Below, piece after piece: positions 8,021 to 17,225 of a DNA stretch of 32,438 nt. The DNA is from Rhodocyclaceae bacterium (lineage in GTDB: Bacteria > Pseudomonadota > Gammaproteobacteria > Burkholderiales > Rhodocyclaceae). The stretch is from contig DAIDAU010000418.1 of the NCBI GenBank assembly GCA_027310465.1, positions 1 through 32,438 on the forward strand, read 5' to 3'. How positions within the stretch are numbered: position 1 is the first letter of the stretch; every line of letters starts with the position of its first letter. A model generated the notes under the pieces. The model made no database searches. It had not been told where the DNA came from and saw nothing but the letters and a program-made list of their open reading frames with translations. A program made the translations under genes and the position numbers.

Positions 8021-9817
8021 ATGGATCTGTTCTGGAAGTTTTACGACTGGAACGAACGAACGTTTTGGAATTCGCTCACCAAGAAGCTGCTGAGCTTTCT
8101 GCTGCTGTTCTTCGTCGATCTCGCCTTCCTGGCGATCTTCATGTACCACAAGAACCTGGTCGCCGAGGAACTGGGCAAGGCGCATGCCGAATCCGCGCTC
8201 GCCGACCACGTGGCGGCGACCCTCAACCACGGCTTCGAGCTCATGATCGGGCTGACCTTCGTCGCGCTGACCTGGAACGTCCTGCAGATCCTCTACCTGC
8301 GCCACCTGATCGTGCGGCCGATCAAGTCCATCACCCTGGTCTTCGACGAGATCGCCGACGGCGAGGGCGACTTCTCGCGCAACCTGCCGACCATCACGCA
8401 CGACGAACTGCGCACGCTGGCCGAGAGCTACAACCGCTTCGCCGACAAGATGCGCCAGATCATCGGCGAAGTGCGCAAGATGAGCGTCAGCATCGCGCGC
8501 GAGGCGGTGGTGGTGAAGAAGACCGTGGCCGCGACGGCGACGCGCGCCGCGCGCCAGGGCGAGATCACCGAGGCGGTGTTCGGCGCCAGCAACGAGGCGA
8601 CGCAGGCGATCCACGAGGTCTCGGCGTCGACCGAGGTGATCTCGCAATCGACCGGCGCCAATCTCGACTCGGCGCGCGCCTCGTTCGACGAGACGCTGGA
8701 AATCGTCGGCAAGGTGCAGGCCGTCAGCGAGCGGCTGGCGCGCTTCAACGACACCGTCGGCAGCCTGGCGCAGCGCTCCGAGAGCGTGCGCCAGATCGCC
8801 GCGCTGATCAAGGACGTCGCCGACCAGACCAACCTGCTGGCGCTCAACGCCGCCATCGAGGCGGCGCGGGCCGGCGAGGCCGGCCGCGGCTTCGCCGTGG
8901 TGGCGGACGAGGTACGCAAGCTGTCGGAGCGCGTCAACACCGCGACGCAGGAGATCAACGACAACATCGCCGGCATGACCGGGCTGGTCAAGGACACGCA
9001 GAGCGAGAACGAGCTGATCAACGCCGACATCCGCGAGACGCGCGCCGTGGTCGAACGCTCGGCCGAGGAGTTCCGCAAGATGGTGACCGACTTCGAGCAC
9101 ACCAGCGACCAGCTCATCCAGATCGCCGCCGCCATGGAGGAACTGACGGCGACCAACGGCCAGGTGCATGACGCCGTGACGCACGTGCATGAGCTGTCGT
9201 CCGAAGTCAGCGGCTCCATGAAGTCGTCCGAGGAATCGACGCTGACGCTCGCCAGGGCGACCGAGAGCGTGCAGGAACTGGTGTCGCGCTTCAAGATCGG
9301 CCGCGGCGCCTTCGACTACAACGTCGACCAGGCGCGCAGCTTCCGCGACGCCGCCGAGAGGAAGCTGGTCGAGTTCGCCGCCCGCGGCGTCGACGTCTGG
9401 GACCAGCGCTACAAGACGATTCCCAACACCAGCCCGCAGAAATACGAGGTCGGCTACCTGCGCGCCTTCGAGCAGGAGATGCAGCCGCTGCTCGAGGACT
9501 GCCTGAAGGCCCTGAAGGGCGGCAACTACGCGATCCTCATCGACAACCGCGGCTACGCGGCGATCCACAACCTCAAGTTCTCCAAGCCCCTGACCGGAGA
9601 TCCGCAGGTCGACCTGGTCGGCAACCGCACGCGCCGCATCTGGGAAGACCCGACCGGCCAGCGCAGCGCGAAAAACACCATGCCGCTGCTGCTGCAGACC
9701 TACGCGCGCGACACCGGCGAGATCCTCTCCGAGATCGACCTGCCGATCACCATCAACGGCCGTCACTGGGGCGGCGTGCGCATCGGCTGCGACAGCAGCG
9801 TGCTGCTGGAGAAGTGA
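8021..9817 (+). CDS. methyl-accepting chemotaxis protein with C-terminal sensor-like domain
   Basis: AGGAGGGG RBS; two TMs, HAMP, MCP hairpin core ([40 protein letters not shown]), then about 170 aa including [41 protein letters not shown]. Confidence 0.93.
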   Translation: MDLFWKFYDWNERTFWNSLTKKLLSFLLLFFVDLAFLAIFMYHKNLVAEELGKAHAESALADHVAATLNHGFELMIGLTFVALTWNVLQILYLRHLIVRPIKSITLVFDEIADGEGDFSRNLPTITHDELRTLAESYNRFADKMRQIIGEVRKMSVSIAREAVVVKKTVAATATRAARQGEITEAVFGASNEATQAIHEVSASTEVISQSTGANLDSARASFDETLEIVGKVQAVSERLARFNDTVGSLAQRSESVRQIAALIKDVADQTNLLALNAAIEAARAGEAGRGFAVVADEVRKLSERVNTATQEINDNIAGMTGLVKDTQSENELINADIRETRAVVERSAEEFRKMVTDFEHTSDQLIQIAAAMEELTATNGQVHDAVTHVHELSSEVSGSMKSSEESTLTLARATESVQELVSRFKIGRGAFDYNVDQARSFRDAAERKLVEFAARGVDVWDQRYKTIPNTSPQKYEVGYLRAFEQEMQPLLEDCLKALKGGNYAILIDNRGYAAIHNLKFSKPLTGDPQVDLVGNRTRRIWEDPTGQRSAKNTMPLLLQTYARDTGEILSEIDLPITINGRHWGGVRIGCDSSVLLEK

Positions 9818-9893
9818 GGCCCGGCTGGGGCATATTGTCGCAGCCTGAGGGCGGGCGCCGAGCCGGGCGCGGGATGCGGGATAATCCCGGTCC

Positions 9894-11150
9894 ATGCCGA
9901 TCGCCATCACCGCCGACCAGGAGAACACGCGCGCCACGCTGCGCCGGCTGATCCAACTGCGCTGGTGGCTGCTCGCCGGCGCCGCCGCGGCGGTCGTCGC
10001 CGTTCCCGCCTGGCTCGACATCCCCTTGCCGCTGGCGCCGCTGCTCGCGGCCCTGGCGCTGCTGGCGGCGTTCAACGCCAATGCCGCGCGGCGCCTCGCC
10101 TCGGGCGAAACGCCGACGCAGCGGGCGCTGGCCTTCCAGATCGGCGTCGACCTCGTCGTCCTCGGCGTGCTGCTGTTCCTCAGCGGCGGCGGCGCCAACC
10201 CGCTGGTGTCGCTGCTGCTGCTGCCGGTCGCGGCCGCCGCGCTGATCCTGCCGCCGCCGTGGGCGGCCGGCATCGCCGCGGCGGCGGTGGCGCTCTATTC
10301 GTTCCTCGCCGAATGGTTCGTGCCGCTGCAGATCGGCGATCCGCGCCGCGCGACCAGCCTGCACCTGGCCGGCATGTGGCTGACCTTCGTCGTCTCGGTG
10401 ATCCTGATCGCCTGGCTGATCGTGCGCATGACGGCGTCGATCCGCCGCCGCGACGCCGCGCTGGCCGCGGCGCGCGAACAGGCGCTGCGCGACGAGCGCG
10501 TGGTGGCGCTGGGCGCGCTCGCCGCCGGCGCCGCGCACGAGCTCGGCACGCCGCTCGCGACCATCTCCGTTCTCGCCGAGGAGCTCGCGGCGGATGCCTC
10601 CTTGCCCGCAGCCGCGCGCCAGGATGTCGCGCTGCTGCGCGAGCAGGTGGCGGCCTGCAAGGCCATCGTCACGCGCCTCGCGGATCGCGCCGGCGCGGCG
10701 CGGCTCGAAGGCGCGCGCGCCGTGGCCGCCGATCGATGGATCCAGGAAGCGGTGGCGCGCTGGCAGTCGACGCGGCCGCGCGCCTCCTGCGCGCTGACCA
10801 TCGCCGGCGCCGCCCCGGCGCCGCAGATCGCGGTCGACGAGACGCTCGAGCAGGCGCTCGCCAACCTGCTCAACAACGCGGCCAACGCCAGCAACGATCC
10901 GGTGCAATTGCGCCTCGACTGGAGCCGCGAGGCATTGACGGCCGAGGTCGCCGACCACGGCCCCGGCTTCCCGGCGCCGGTGCTGGCGCAGGCCGGCCGC
11001 GCGCCGCTTGCCTCGACCACCGGCGGCGCCGGCATCGGCCTGCTGCTGGCCTTCGCCGCCGTGGGCCGTCTCGGCGGCAGGCTGCGGCTGGAAAACCGCG
11101 GCGGTGCCGTCGCGCGCATCGAACTGCCGCTCGGCGGCGTCCATCCATGA
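9894..11150 (+). CDS. regB: RegB/PrrB-type sensor histidine kinase
   Basis: Six-TM-like N-terminus, SGGGANPL (quinone-motif position), H-box AAHELGTPLATIS, AACKAIV cysteine after the H-box. Confidence 0.82.
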   Translation: MPIAITADQENTRATLRRLIQLRWWLLAGAAAAVVAVPAWLDIPLPLAPLLAALALLAAFNANAARRLASGETPTQRALAFQIGVDLVVLGVLLFLSGGGANPLVSLLLLPVAAAALILPPPWAAGIAAAAVALYSFLAEWFVPLQIGDPRRATSLHLAGMWLTFVVSVILIAWLIVRMTASIRRRDAALAAAREQALRDERVVALGALAAGAAHELGTPLATISVLAEELAADASLPAAARQDVALLREQVAACKAIVTRLADRAGAARLEGARAVAADRWIQEAVARWQSTRPRASCALTIAGAAPAPQIAVDETLEQALANLLNNAANASNDPVQLRLDWSREALTAEVADHGPGFPAPVLAQAGRAPLASTTGGAGIGLLLAFAAVGRLGGRLRLENRGGAVARIELPLGGVHP

Positions 11151-11677
11151 GCTCGAAAATCCTGATCATCGACGACGACCCCGCCTTCAACGCGGTGCTG
11201 ACGCGCGCCCTGGTGCGCCGCGGCCACGACGCGCACGGCGTGACGAGCGCGCACGAGGCGCTGGAAGCGGCGCGCGGCGATCCGCCCTCCCAGGTGGTGC
11301 TCGACCTCAATCTCGGCGGCAGCTCGGGCCTTTCATTGATCGAACCGCTGCTGGCCCTGAACCCCGCCTGCCGCATCGTCGTGCTGACCGGCTATGCCAG
11401 CATCGCCACCGCCGTCGACGCCATCAAGCTCGGCGCCATCCAGTACCTGGCCAAGCCCGTCGAGCTGTCGGCCGTGCTCGCCGCCTTCGGCGACGACAAG
11501 CCGAAGCCGGCCGACGCGGTGGAGGATGCGCCGCTGTCGGTGGACCGTCTCGAATGGGAACACATCCAGCGCGTGCTGCGCGACCATGACAACAACATCT
11601 CGGCGACGGCGCGGGCGCTGAACATGCATCGGCGGACGTTGCAGAGGAAGTTGGCTAAGCGGCCGGTGAAACATTAG
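11147..11677 (+). CDS. regA: RegA/PrrA/ActR-type response regulator
   Basis: ATGA overlap with regB; receiver ILIIDDDPAF...LDLNLGGSSGL...YLAKPVE and Fis-type HTH NNISATARALNMHRRTLQRKLAKR. Confidence 0.88.
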   Translation: MSSKILIIDDDPAFNAVLTRALVRRGHDAHGVTSAHEALEAARGDPPSQVVLDLNLGGSSGLSLIEPLLALNPACRIVVLTGYASIATAVDAIKLGAIQYLAKPVELSAVLAAFGDDKPKPADAVEDAPLSVDRLEWEHIQRVLRDHDNNISATARALNMHRRTLQRKLAKRPVKH

Positions 11678-11706
11678 CGCTTGGGTATGTGCGTGAGCGC
11701 TCGTGC

Positions 11707-11771
11707 CGACGGGGTGGTCCGCTGCGCTCCATGTCCCCCGGCGGACACGAAGCGGCGACGACCCCCCGTCG
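11707..11771. repeat. long imperfect stem-loop downstream of regA (REP-like or terminator)
   Basis: CGACGGGGTGGTC/GACCCCCCGTCG with one bulge, inner CCGCT/AGCGG and GTCC/GGAC. Confidence 0.4.
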
Positions 11772-11802
11772 CCCTTGGCGGTTAAGCGATGAGTCCCGCC
11801 TT

Positions 11803-12285
11803 TCAGTGATGCATATGCTCGTGATCCCCCATCGGCATCGACATCGGCGCCGCGTCCGGCATCTTCACCGGCGCGTCGACCTGCTTGCTGCTGCCGTCGG
11901 CGAAGCGCAGCGTCAGCTTCACCTTGTCGCCCTGTTTCAGGCTCGTGGTGGGATCGATCATCATGACGTGGAAGCCGCCGGGCTGGAGGGCGGTTTCGCT
12001 CTTCGCTTTGAGCTCGATCGACGGCACCTGGCGCATTTCCATGACGCCGCCCTGGTCGATGTGGGTATGCATTTCGACCTTCTTGGCGGCCGTGCTTTCC
12101 ACCTTCACCATCTTGGTGGCGGCGCCGTCGTTCTTCAGCGTCATGAAGGCCGCGGTGGCGCGGGCGCCGGGGGGGGCGGCGCGGACGTAGGGATCGACGA
12201 CCTGGACGGCGTCGGCGGCACCGGCGGCGTAAACGGCGGCGCTGGCCGACATGGCGAGGGCGAAGAGAAGGCGGGAGGCGGTCAT
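11803..12285 (-). CDS. PCu(A)C-family periplasmic copper chaperone
   Basis: 160 aa with signal peptide; VEMHTHIDQGGVMEMRQV...LQPGGFHVMMID Met/His pattern; C-terminal APMSMPMGDHEHMHH. Confidence 0.9.
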   Translation of the reverse strand: MTASRLLFALAMSASAAVYAAGAADAVQVVDPYVRAAPPGARATAAFMTLKNDGAATKMVKVESTAAKKVEMHTHIDQGGVMEMRQVPSIELKAKSETALQPGGFHVMMIDPTTSLKQGDKVKLTLRFADGSSKQVDAPVKMPDAAPMSMPMGDHEHMHH

Positions 12286-12303
12286 GGGTAAGCTCCTTTC
12301 TTG

Positions 12304-12840
12304 TTAGTGCGGCGATGAATCGAAATGGAAGGGCGCGCTGATGCGTTCGCGGCCGCTTTCGAGGATGACGGTGGCGCGCCATGCCATGGCGCCGGTGATG
12401 CAGACGGGCAGGCTGGTGGCGCCGGCGAAGCGGCCCGGCGCGGTCTGCGCGAGGCTGGTGCGGTTCACGCCCATGTTCATCGTTGCGCCGGCGAGGTCGA
12501 GCATGACGCTGCCGGCATCCCGGCCGGTCACGCGCACTTCGACGCCGAGCGGCTTCAGGTTCGGGATCGGCCGCGGCGTGATCGACAGCTCGATGCGCCC
12601 GCCGCCGGGAATGGCGGCGCCGCATGCCTGGCGCTGCAGGTCGCAGCCGGGCTCGGGCGTCGCGGCGAGGTCGCTCTTGGGCAGCAGCAGCGGGGAGAAA
12701 TGGTAGCCGGCGGCGCCGACCGCGAGCAGCGCGGCCACGATGGCAGCGTCGACGACGAAACTCTTGTTGATGGGCACGATCGAGGCGAGGTTTCGCGAAG
12801 CGGCAAGTTTAGCGCGTGAAGCCCTGCTGCCTCCCGGCAC
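12304..12840 (-). CDS. FixH/YtkA-like membrane-anchored protein (start uncertain; GTG at 12777 possible)
   Basis: N-terminal TM, then beta-rich GVEVRVTGRDAGSVMLDLAGATMNMGVNRTSL...FHFDSSPH; next to the PCuAC gene. Confidence 0.65.
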   Translation of the reverse strand: MPGGSRASRAKLAASRNLASIVPINKSFVVDAAIVAALLAVGAAGYHFSPLLLPKSDLAATPEPGCDLQRQACGAAIPGGGRIELSITPRPIPNLKPLGVEVRVTGRDAGSVMLDLAGATMNMGVNRTSLAQTAPGRFAGATSLPVCITGAMAWRATVILESGRERISAPFHFDSSPH

Positions 12841-12900
12841 TGCGGCAACTTGCCGCAGGCCAAGCCGGAGGCGCGGCGCGGGCCGTTATACTTCGCCGCT

Positions 12901-13434
12901 ATGATTTCCAACCACCTTCCGTCTTCACCCCGTCTCCGCCGGCTGCGCGGCCTGCTGCTCGCCGGCGCCTGCGCGCTGCTGGCGGGAAGCGCGGCGGCCG
13001 CGGAGCCCGCCGCCGATCCGCTCTTCGCCGCGGCCCTGGCCGACCTCAACGACAAGCCGGCGACGCTGGCGGCCTGGAAGGGCAAGCCCGTGATCGTCAA
13101 TTTCTGGGCGCGCTGGTGCACGCCGTGCCGCCAGGAAATACCCGAGTTCGTCAAGGCGCGCGCGCGCCACAAGGGCAGCGGCGTCGAGGTGATCGGGCTG
13201 GCGCTGGAGGAGCAGGGCGCGCCGGTGCGCGAGTTCGCCAAGGCCTACGACATCGAGTACCCGCTGATGCTGATCAAGGACAGGAGCGTGGAGCTGATGT
13301 CGGCGCTGGGCAACGCGCAGCTCGGCCTGCCGTTCACGGTGGCCGTCGATGCGCGCGGCAAGATCGCCTTCATGAAGCTCGGCCCGATGACGGCCGCCGA
13401 CATGGACAAGGCATTCGCCGCCGCGCGGCGCTGA
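12901..13434 (+). CDS. TlpA/ResA-like thiol-disulfide protein
   Basis: Signal peptide; GKPVIVNFWARWCTPCRQEIPEFVKA (WCTPC active site), LGLPFTVAVDARGKI. Confidence 0.88.
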   Translation: MISNHLPSSPRLRRLRGLLLAGACALLAGSAAAAEPAADPLFAAALADLNDKPATLAAWKGKPVIVNFWARWCTPCRQEIPEFVKARARHKGSGVEVIGLALEEQGAPVREFAKAYDIEYPLMLIKDRSVELMSALGNAQLGLPFTVAVDARGKIAFMKLGPMTAADMDKAFAAARR

Positions 13435-13438
13435 CGGC

Positions 13439-14020
13439 CTACTTGCCGGCGAGCAGCTGCCGCAGGTCGGCGGCGATGTGGTCGGGCGTCTCGCCGTGGC
13501 GGATGGTCAGGCGCAGGCGGCCTTCCGGATCGAAGACGTAGCTCGCGGCGGTGTGGTCGATGCTGTAGCTGCCGGCTTCCTTGCCTGGCTGCTTGGCGTA
13601 GAAGACCTTGAAGTCGCGCGCCGTCGCGGCGGTCGTCGGCTCGTCGCCCCACAGGCCGAGGAACGACGGGTCGAACCAGGGCAGGTATTGCGCCAGTAGC
13701 TGCGGCGTGTCGCGCGCGGGGTCGAGCGTCACGAACAGCACCTGGACGCGCGCCGCGTCGGAACCCAGCAGCTTCATGGTCTCCTTCAGCGCCGCCAGCG
13801 TCGTCGGGCAAACGTCGGGGCACTGCGTGTAGCCGAAGAACAGCACGACGGCCTTGCCCTTGAAATCGCCGACCCGGCGCGGCTTGCCGTTGTGGTCGGT
13901 GAGCGAGAAGTCCTTGCCCCAGTCGACCCCGGTGATGTCGGTGGCGTTGAAATGCGCCGGCTCGCCGCAAGACGCGAGCGTCATGGCGACAGCGGCGAGG
14001 ACGGCGGCGAGGAATCTCAT
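13439..14020 (-). CDS. Sco1/SenC/PrrC-family copper protein
   Basis: 193 aa; GYTQCPDVCPTTL (CxxxC), VLFVTLDPARDTPQLLAQYL, IDHTAASYVFDPEGRLRL. Confidence 0.92.
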   Translation of the reverse strand: MRFLAAVLAAVAMTLASCGEPAHFNATDITGVDWGKDFSLTDHNGKPRRVGDFKGKAVVLFFGYTQCPDVCPTTLAALKETMKLLGSDAARVQVLFVTLDPARDTPQLLAQYLPWFDPSFLGLWGDEPTTAATARDFKVFYAKQPGKEAGSYSIDHTAASYVFDPEGRLRLTIRHGETPDHIAADLRQLLAGK

Positions 14021-14228
14021 CGGGATCGAAGCGGGGCGCGGCGCGGACGGCGAAGTTTAGCACCGCGCCGCCTGCGGCCGCGCCTGCGGCATAGATCCCG
14101 CCGAGCCGACGACACCGGCACGCCGAGCCACACCATGCCGGCATGATCCCGCAACGCCGACGCCGATACGGGTATCCTGAGCGGCCTTGCGCGGCCACCT
14201 CGGGCCGCGCATCGATCGGGAGATCTGC

Positions 14229-15824
14229 ATGCTGGACGTTGTCGAGCGCTTCCTGGCGGCGAACGGCTATTTGCCGCACGGCTACTGCATCAGCTGGTCG
14301 CCCCCGCTGCTGGCGACCTACGTCGTCAGCGATGCGCTGATCGCCGCCGCCTATTTCTCCATGCCGGCGGCGCTGGCCTGGTTCGCGCGCCGCCGGCCCG
14401 ATTTCCCCTACACCTGGCTGCTGTGGATGTCCGCGGCCTTCATCCTGGCCTGCGGCGCCACGCACCTGATGGACATCGTCGTGCTCTGGTGGCCGCTCTA
14501 CGGCCTCGATGCGGCGCTGAAGCTCGTTACCGCGCTGGTTTCGGTGGTCACCGCGGTGATGGCCTGGCCGCTCGTTCCCCGGGTGCTGGCCCTGCCGAGC
14601 CCGGCGCAGCTGCAGCAGGCGAACCATGTCCTCGAGCAGGAGATCGCACGGCGCGCCGCGGCCGAAGCGGAACTCGACGCCCATCGCCACCGGCTCGAGG
14701 ATCTCGTCGAACGGCGCACGCGCGAGCTGGCGACGGCGAAGGCCGAAGCGGAGCGCGCCAACACGGCGAAATCGCATTTCCTCGCCGCCGCCAGCCACGA
14801 CCTGCGCCAGCCGCTGTCGGCGCTGTCGCTCTACGTCGGCGCGCTGAAGTCCAAGCTCGGCGGCGAGGACGCCGTCCTGGCGTCGAACATGGCGCACTGC
14901 GTCGACAACCTCAACGAAATGCTGTCCGACATGCTCGACCTGTCGCGGCTCGACGCCGGCGTCGTCACGCCGGAAGTCGCCGACTTCGAGGTGCACGCCG
15001 CCATCGCCAAGGTCTTCTCATCCTACGAGCCGCAGGCGAAGACGAAGGGACTGACGATGCGCTTCGGCCCGTCGACGGCGATCGGCCGCACAGATCCCGT
15101 GCTGTTCCAGCGCATCCTCGGCAACCTGCTGTCGAACGCGATCCGCTACACCGAGCGCGGCGGCGTGCTGGTCGGCTGCCGGCGGCGCGGCGGCAAGCTG
15201 CGCGTCGAGGTCTGGGACACGGGCATCGGCATTCCCGCGGACAAGACCGCCGAGATTTTCGAGGAGTTCACGCAGCTCGGCAACGACGAGCGCAACCTCG
15301 CCAAGGGCACGGGACTGGGCCTGGCCATCGTCGCCAAGATGGCGGCGCTGCTGGGACTGCAGGTGCGCGTGCGCTCGCGCCCGGGGCGCGGCTCGGTGTT
15401 CGCCGTCGAATTGCCCTCGGGCGAGCCCGTCGCGCGGCGCGAGCCGCGTTCCTACGCCGACCGGCCGCTGCGCATCGCGCTGGTGGAGGACAACGCCGAA
15501 GTTGCCGTCGCCATGGCCTACGCGCTTTCCAGCGTCGGCCACAGCGTGGTCGCGGCGGCCTCGCGCACCGAGCTGCTGGAGCGCCTCGCGGATGCGGAGC
15601 CCGACATCATCGTCTCGGATTACCGGCTCGCTGGGGACGAGGACGGACTGGCGGTGATCGGTGCGCTGCGAAGCCGGTTCGGCGCCACGCTGCCGGCGCT
15701 GATCATCACCGGCGACACCGATCCCGCGGTGATCCGCCGCATGTCCGAACAGCGCATCAGCGTGCAGCACAAGCCGCTGAATCTCGAAGCGCTGCGCAGC
15801 CGCATCGCGGCGCTGACCGCATAA
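14229..15824 (+). CDS. hybrid histidine kinase with ethylene-receptor-like (ETR1-type) N-terminal domain and C-terminal receiver
   Basis: VSDALIAAAYFSMP...DFPYTWLLWMSAAFILACGATHLMDI parallels ETR1 ISDFFIAIAYFSIP...[26 protein letters not shown]; HisKA ASHDLRQPLSALS; HATPase NLLSNAIRYTERGG, GTGLGLAIV; receiver ALVEDNAEV...IVSDYRL...QHKPLN. Confidence 0.9.
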   Translation: MLDVVERFLAANGYLPHGYCISWSPPLLATYVVSDALIAAAYFSMPAALAWFARRRPDFPYTWLLWMSAAFILACGATHLMDIVVLWWPLYGLDAALKLVTALVSVVTAVMAWPLVPRVLALPSPAQLQQANHVLEQEIARRAAAEAELDAHRHRLEDLVERRTRELATAKAEAERANTAKSHFLAAASHDLRQPLSALSLYVGALKSKLGGEDAVLASNMAHCVDNLNEMLSDMLDLSRLDAGVVTPEVADFEVHAAIAKVFSSYEPQAKTKGLTMRFGPSTAIGRTDPVLFQRILGNLLSNAIRYTERGGVLVGCRRRGGKLRVEVWDTGIGIPADKTAEIFEEFTQLGNDERNLAKGTGLGLAIVAKMAALLGLQVRVRSRPGRGSVFAVELPSGEPVARREPRSYADRPLRIALVEDNAEVAVAMAYALSSVGHSVVAAASRTELLERLADAEPDIIVSDYRLAGDEDGLAVIGALRSRFGATLPALIITGDTDPAVIRRMSEQRISVQHKPLNLEALRSRIAALTA

Positions 15825-15841
15825 GCGGCAAGCCGGACAAA

Positions 15842-15869
15842 GAATGGCCGCTCCGGGGAGCGGCCATTC
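15842..15869. terminator. bidirectional terminator-like palindrome
   Basis: GAATGGCCGCTCC-GG-GGAGCGGCCATTC, 13-bp perfect stem between convergent genes. Confidence 0.6.
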
Positions 15870-15885
15870 GGCGTCTGCAGCCGAT

Positions 15886-16269
15886 TCAGGCGGCGGCCTG
15901 AGTCGGGATCTTCCTGCTGTGGTGGGTGATGCGGTTCTTCGCGTCGACGTATACGAGGTCGGGCTCGTACTTGACCAGCTCGAGCTCGTTGTAGATGGCG
16001 AAGGTGGCGATGATCAGCAGGTCGCCGGGGGCGGCCTTGCGCGCCGCCGCGCCGTTCACCGAGATGGTGCCGGAGCCGCGTTCGGCCTTGATCGCATAGG
16101 TGGTGAACCGCTCGCCGTTGTCCACGTTCCAGATCTCGATCTGCTGGTATTCGCGGATGTCGGCGGCGTCGAGAAGGTCCTCGTCGATGGCGCAGGAACC
16201 TTCGTAGTGAAGCTCCGCCTGCGTCACGGTGACGCGGTGGAGCTTGGACTTCAGCATCGTGCGTTGCAT
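15886..16269 (-). CDS. panD: aspartate 1-decarboxylase
   Basis: [38 protein letters not shown] (GS processing site), [23 protein letters not shown]. Confidence 0.96.
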   Translation of the reverse strand: MQRTMLKSKLHRVTVTQAELHYEGSCAIDEDLLDAADIREYQQIEIWNVDNGERFTTYAIKAERGSGTISVNGAAARKAAPGDLLIIATFAIYNELELVKYEPDLVYVDAKNRITHHSRKIPTQAAA

Positions 16270-16275
16270 TGGCTA

Positions 16276-16294
16276 TCCTTTCTCATGCAAAGGA
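16276..16294 (-). promoter_or_regulatory. hairpin sequestering the panD Shine-Dalgarno
   Basis: Minus strand TCCTTT-gcatgag-AAAGGA; AGGA lies a few nt upstream of the panD ATG. Confidence 0.45.
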
Positions 16295-16375
16295 AGGCGG
16301 CAGTCACCGGAGCCCGGCGAAGGACCCCGTCCTCTTGGCTACTGGCCGGCGCCGGCATGAGCGCATCGCGGCGGC

Positions 16376-17212
16376 CTAAACTTCCAGATTGTCGATGAGG
16401 CGCGTGCTGCCCAGCCGCGCCGCGGCCAACACCACCAACCTGGATTCGTGAGCGGCGGGCAATTGTAGATCAAATGTATTTCGCACCGCAATATAGTCGG
16501 GAATCCAGCCGTGGGCGGCCATTTCGGCCATCGCCGCCCGCTCCAGGCCCGGAAAATCGCGGTTTCCGGCGCGGATATTCTCTACTACCTTAGTCAGAGT
16601 GCGGAACAGCCGCGGCGCTTCCTTCCTTTGGTCGTCCGTCAGGTAGCCGTTGCGCGACGAAAGCGCGAGGCCGTCGGCGGCGCGCACGGTTTCCCCGGGC
16701 ACGATCTCGATGGGGAGATCGAAGTCCGCGGCCATGGAGCGGATCACCATCAGCTGCTGGAAATCCTTCTTGCCGAAGAGCGCGACGTCGGGCTGCGCGA
16801 TCTGGAACAGCTTCATCACCACCGTGGCGACGCCGCGGAAATGGCCGGGCCGGAATTCGCCTTCGATGACGTCGGCGTGCTCGGCCGGCGGCTCGACGTG
16901 GTAGCGCTGCGGCTGCGGGTACATCTCGCTCTCCGCCGGCGCGAACAGGTGCTCGACGCCCGCGGCGGCGAGCTTCTCGCAGTCGGCCGCGAAGGTGCGC
17001 GGATACTTGTCGAAGTCCTCGCCGGGGCGGAATTGCAGGCGGTTGACGAAGATCGTCGCGACGACCGCATCGGCGTGGCGGCGCGCCTGCGTCACCAGCG
17101 CGATGTGGCCTTCGTGCAGGTTGCCCATGGTCGGCACCAGCGCGATGCGTGCGGCGGGACGAAGCGGCTTCAGCGCGGCGCGCAGGCCGCCGATGGTCTC
17201 GTGGATTTGCAT
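16376..17212 (-). CDS. panC: pantothenate synthetase
   Basis: [59 protein letters not shown]. Confidence 0.96.
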   Translation of the reverse strand: MQIHETIGGLRAALKPLRPAARIALVPTMGNLHEGHIALVTQARRHADAVVATIFVNRLQFRPGEDFDKYPRTFAADCEKLAAAGVEHLFAPAESEMYPQPQRYHVEPPAEHADVIEGEFRPGHFRGVATVVMKLFQIAQPDVALFGKKDFQQLMVIRSMAADFDLPIEIVPGETVRAADGLALSSRNGYLTDDQRKEAPRLFRTLTKVVENIRAGNRDFPGLERAAMAEMAAHGWIPDYIAVRNTFDLQLPAAHESRLVVLAAARLGSTRLIDNLEV

Positions 17213-17225
17213 GGGGGAGCGATCC

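Noticed and set aside
7994-10273. 759-aa minus-strand ORF
   Set aside because: Antisense to the MCP and regB genes; no family features.
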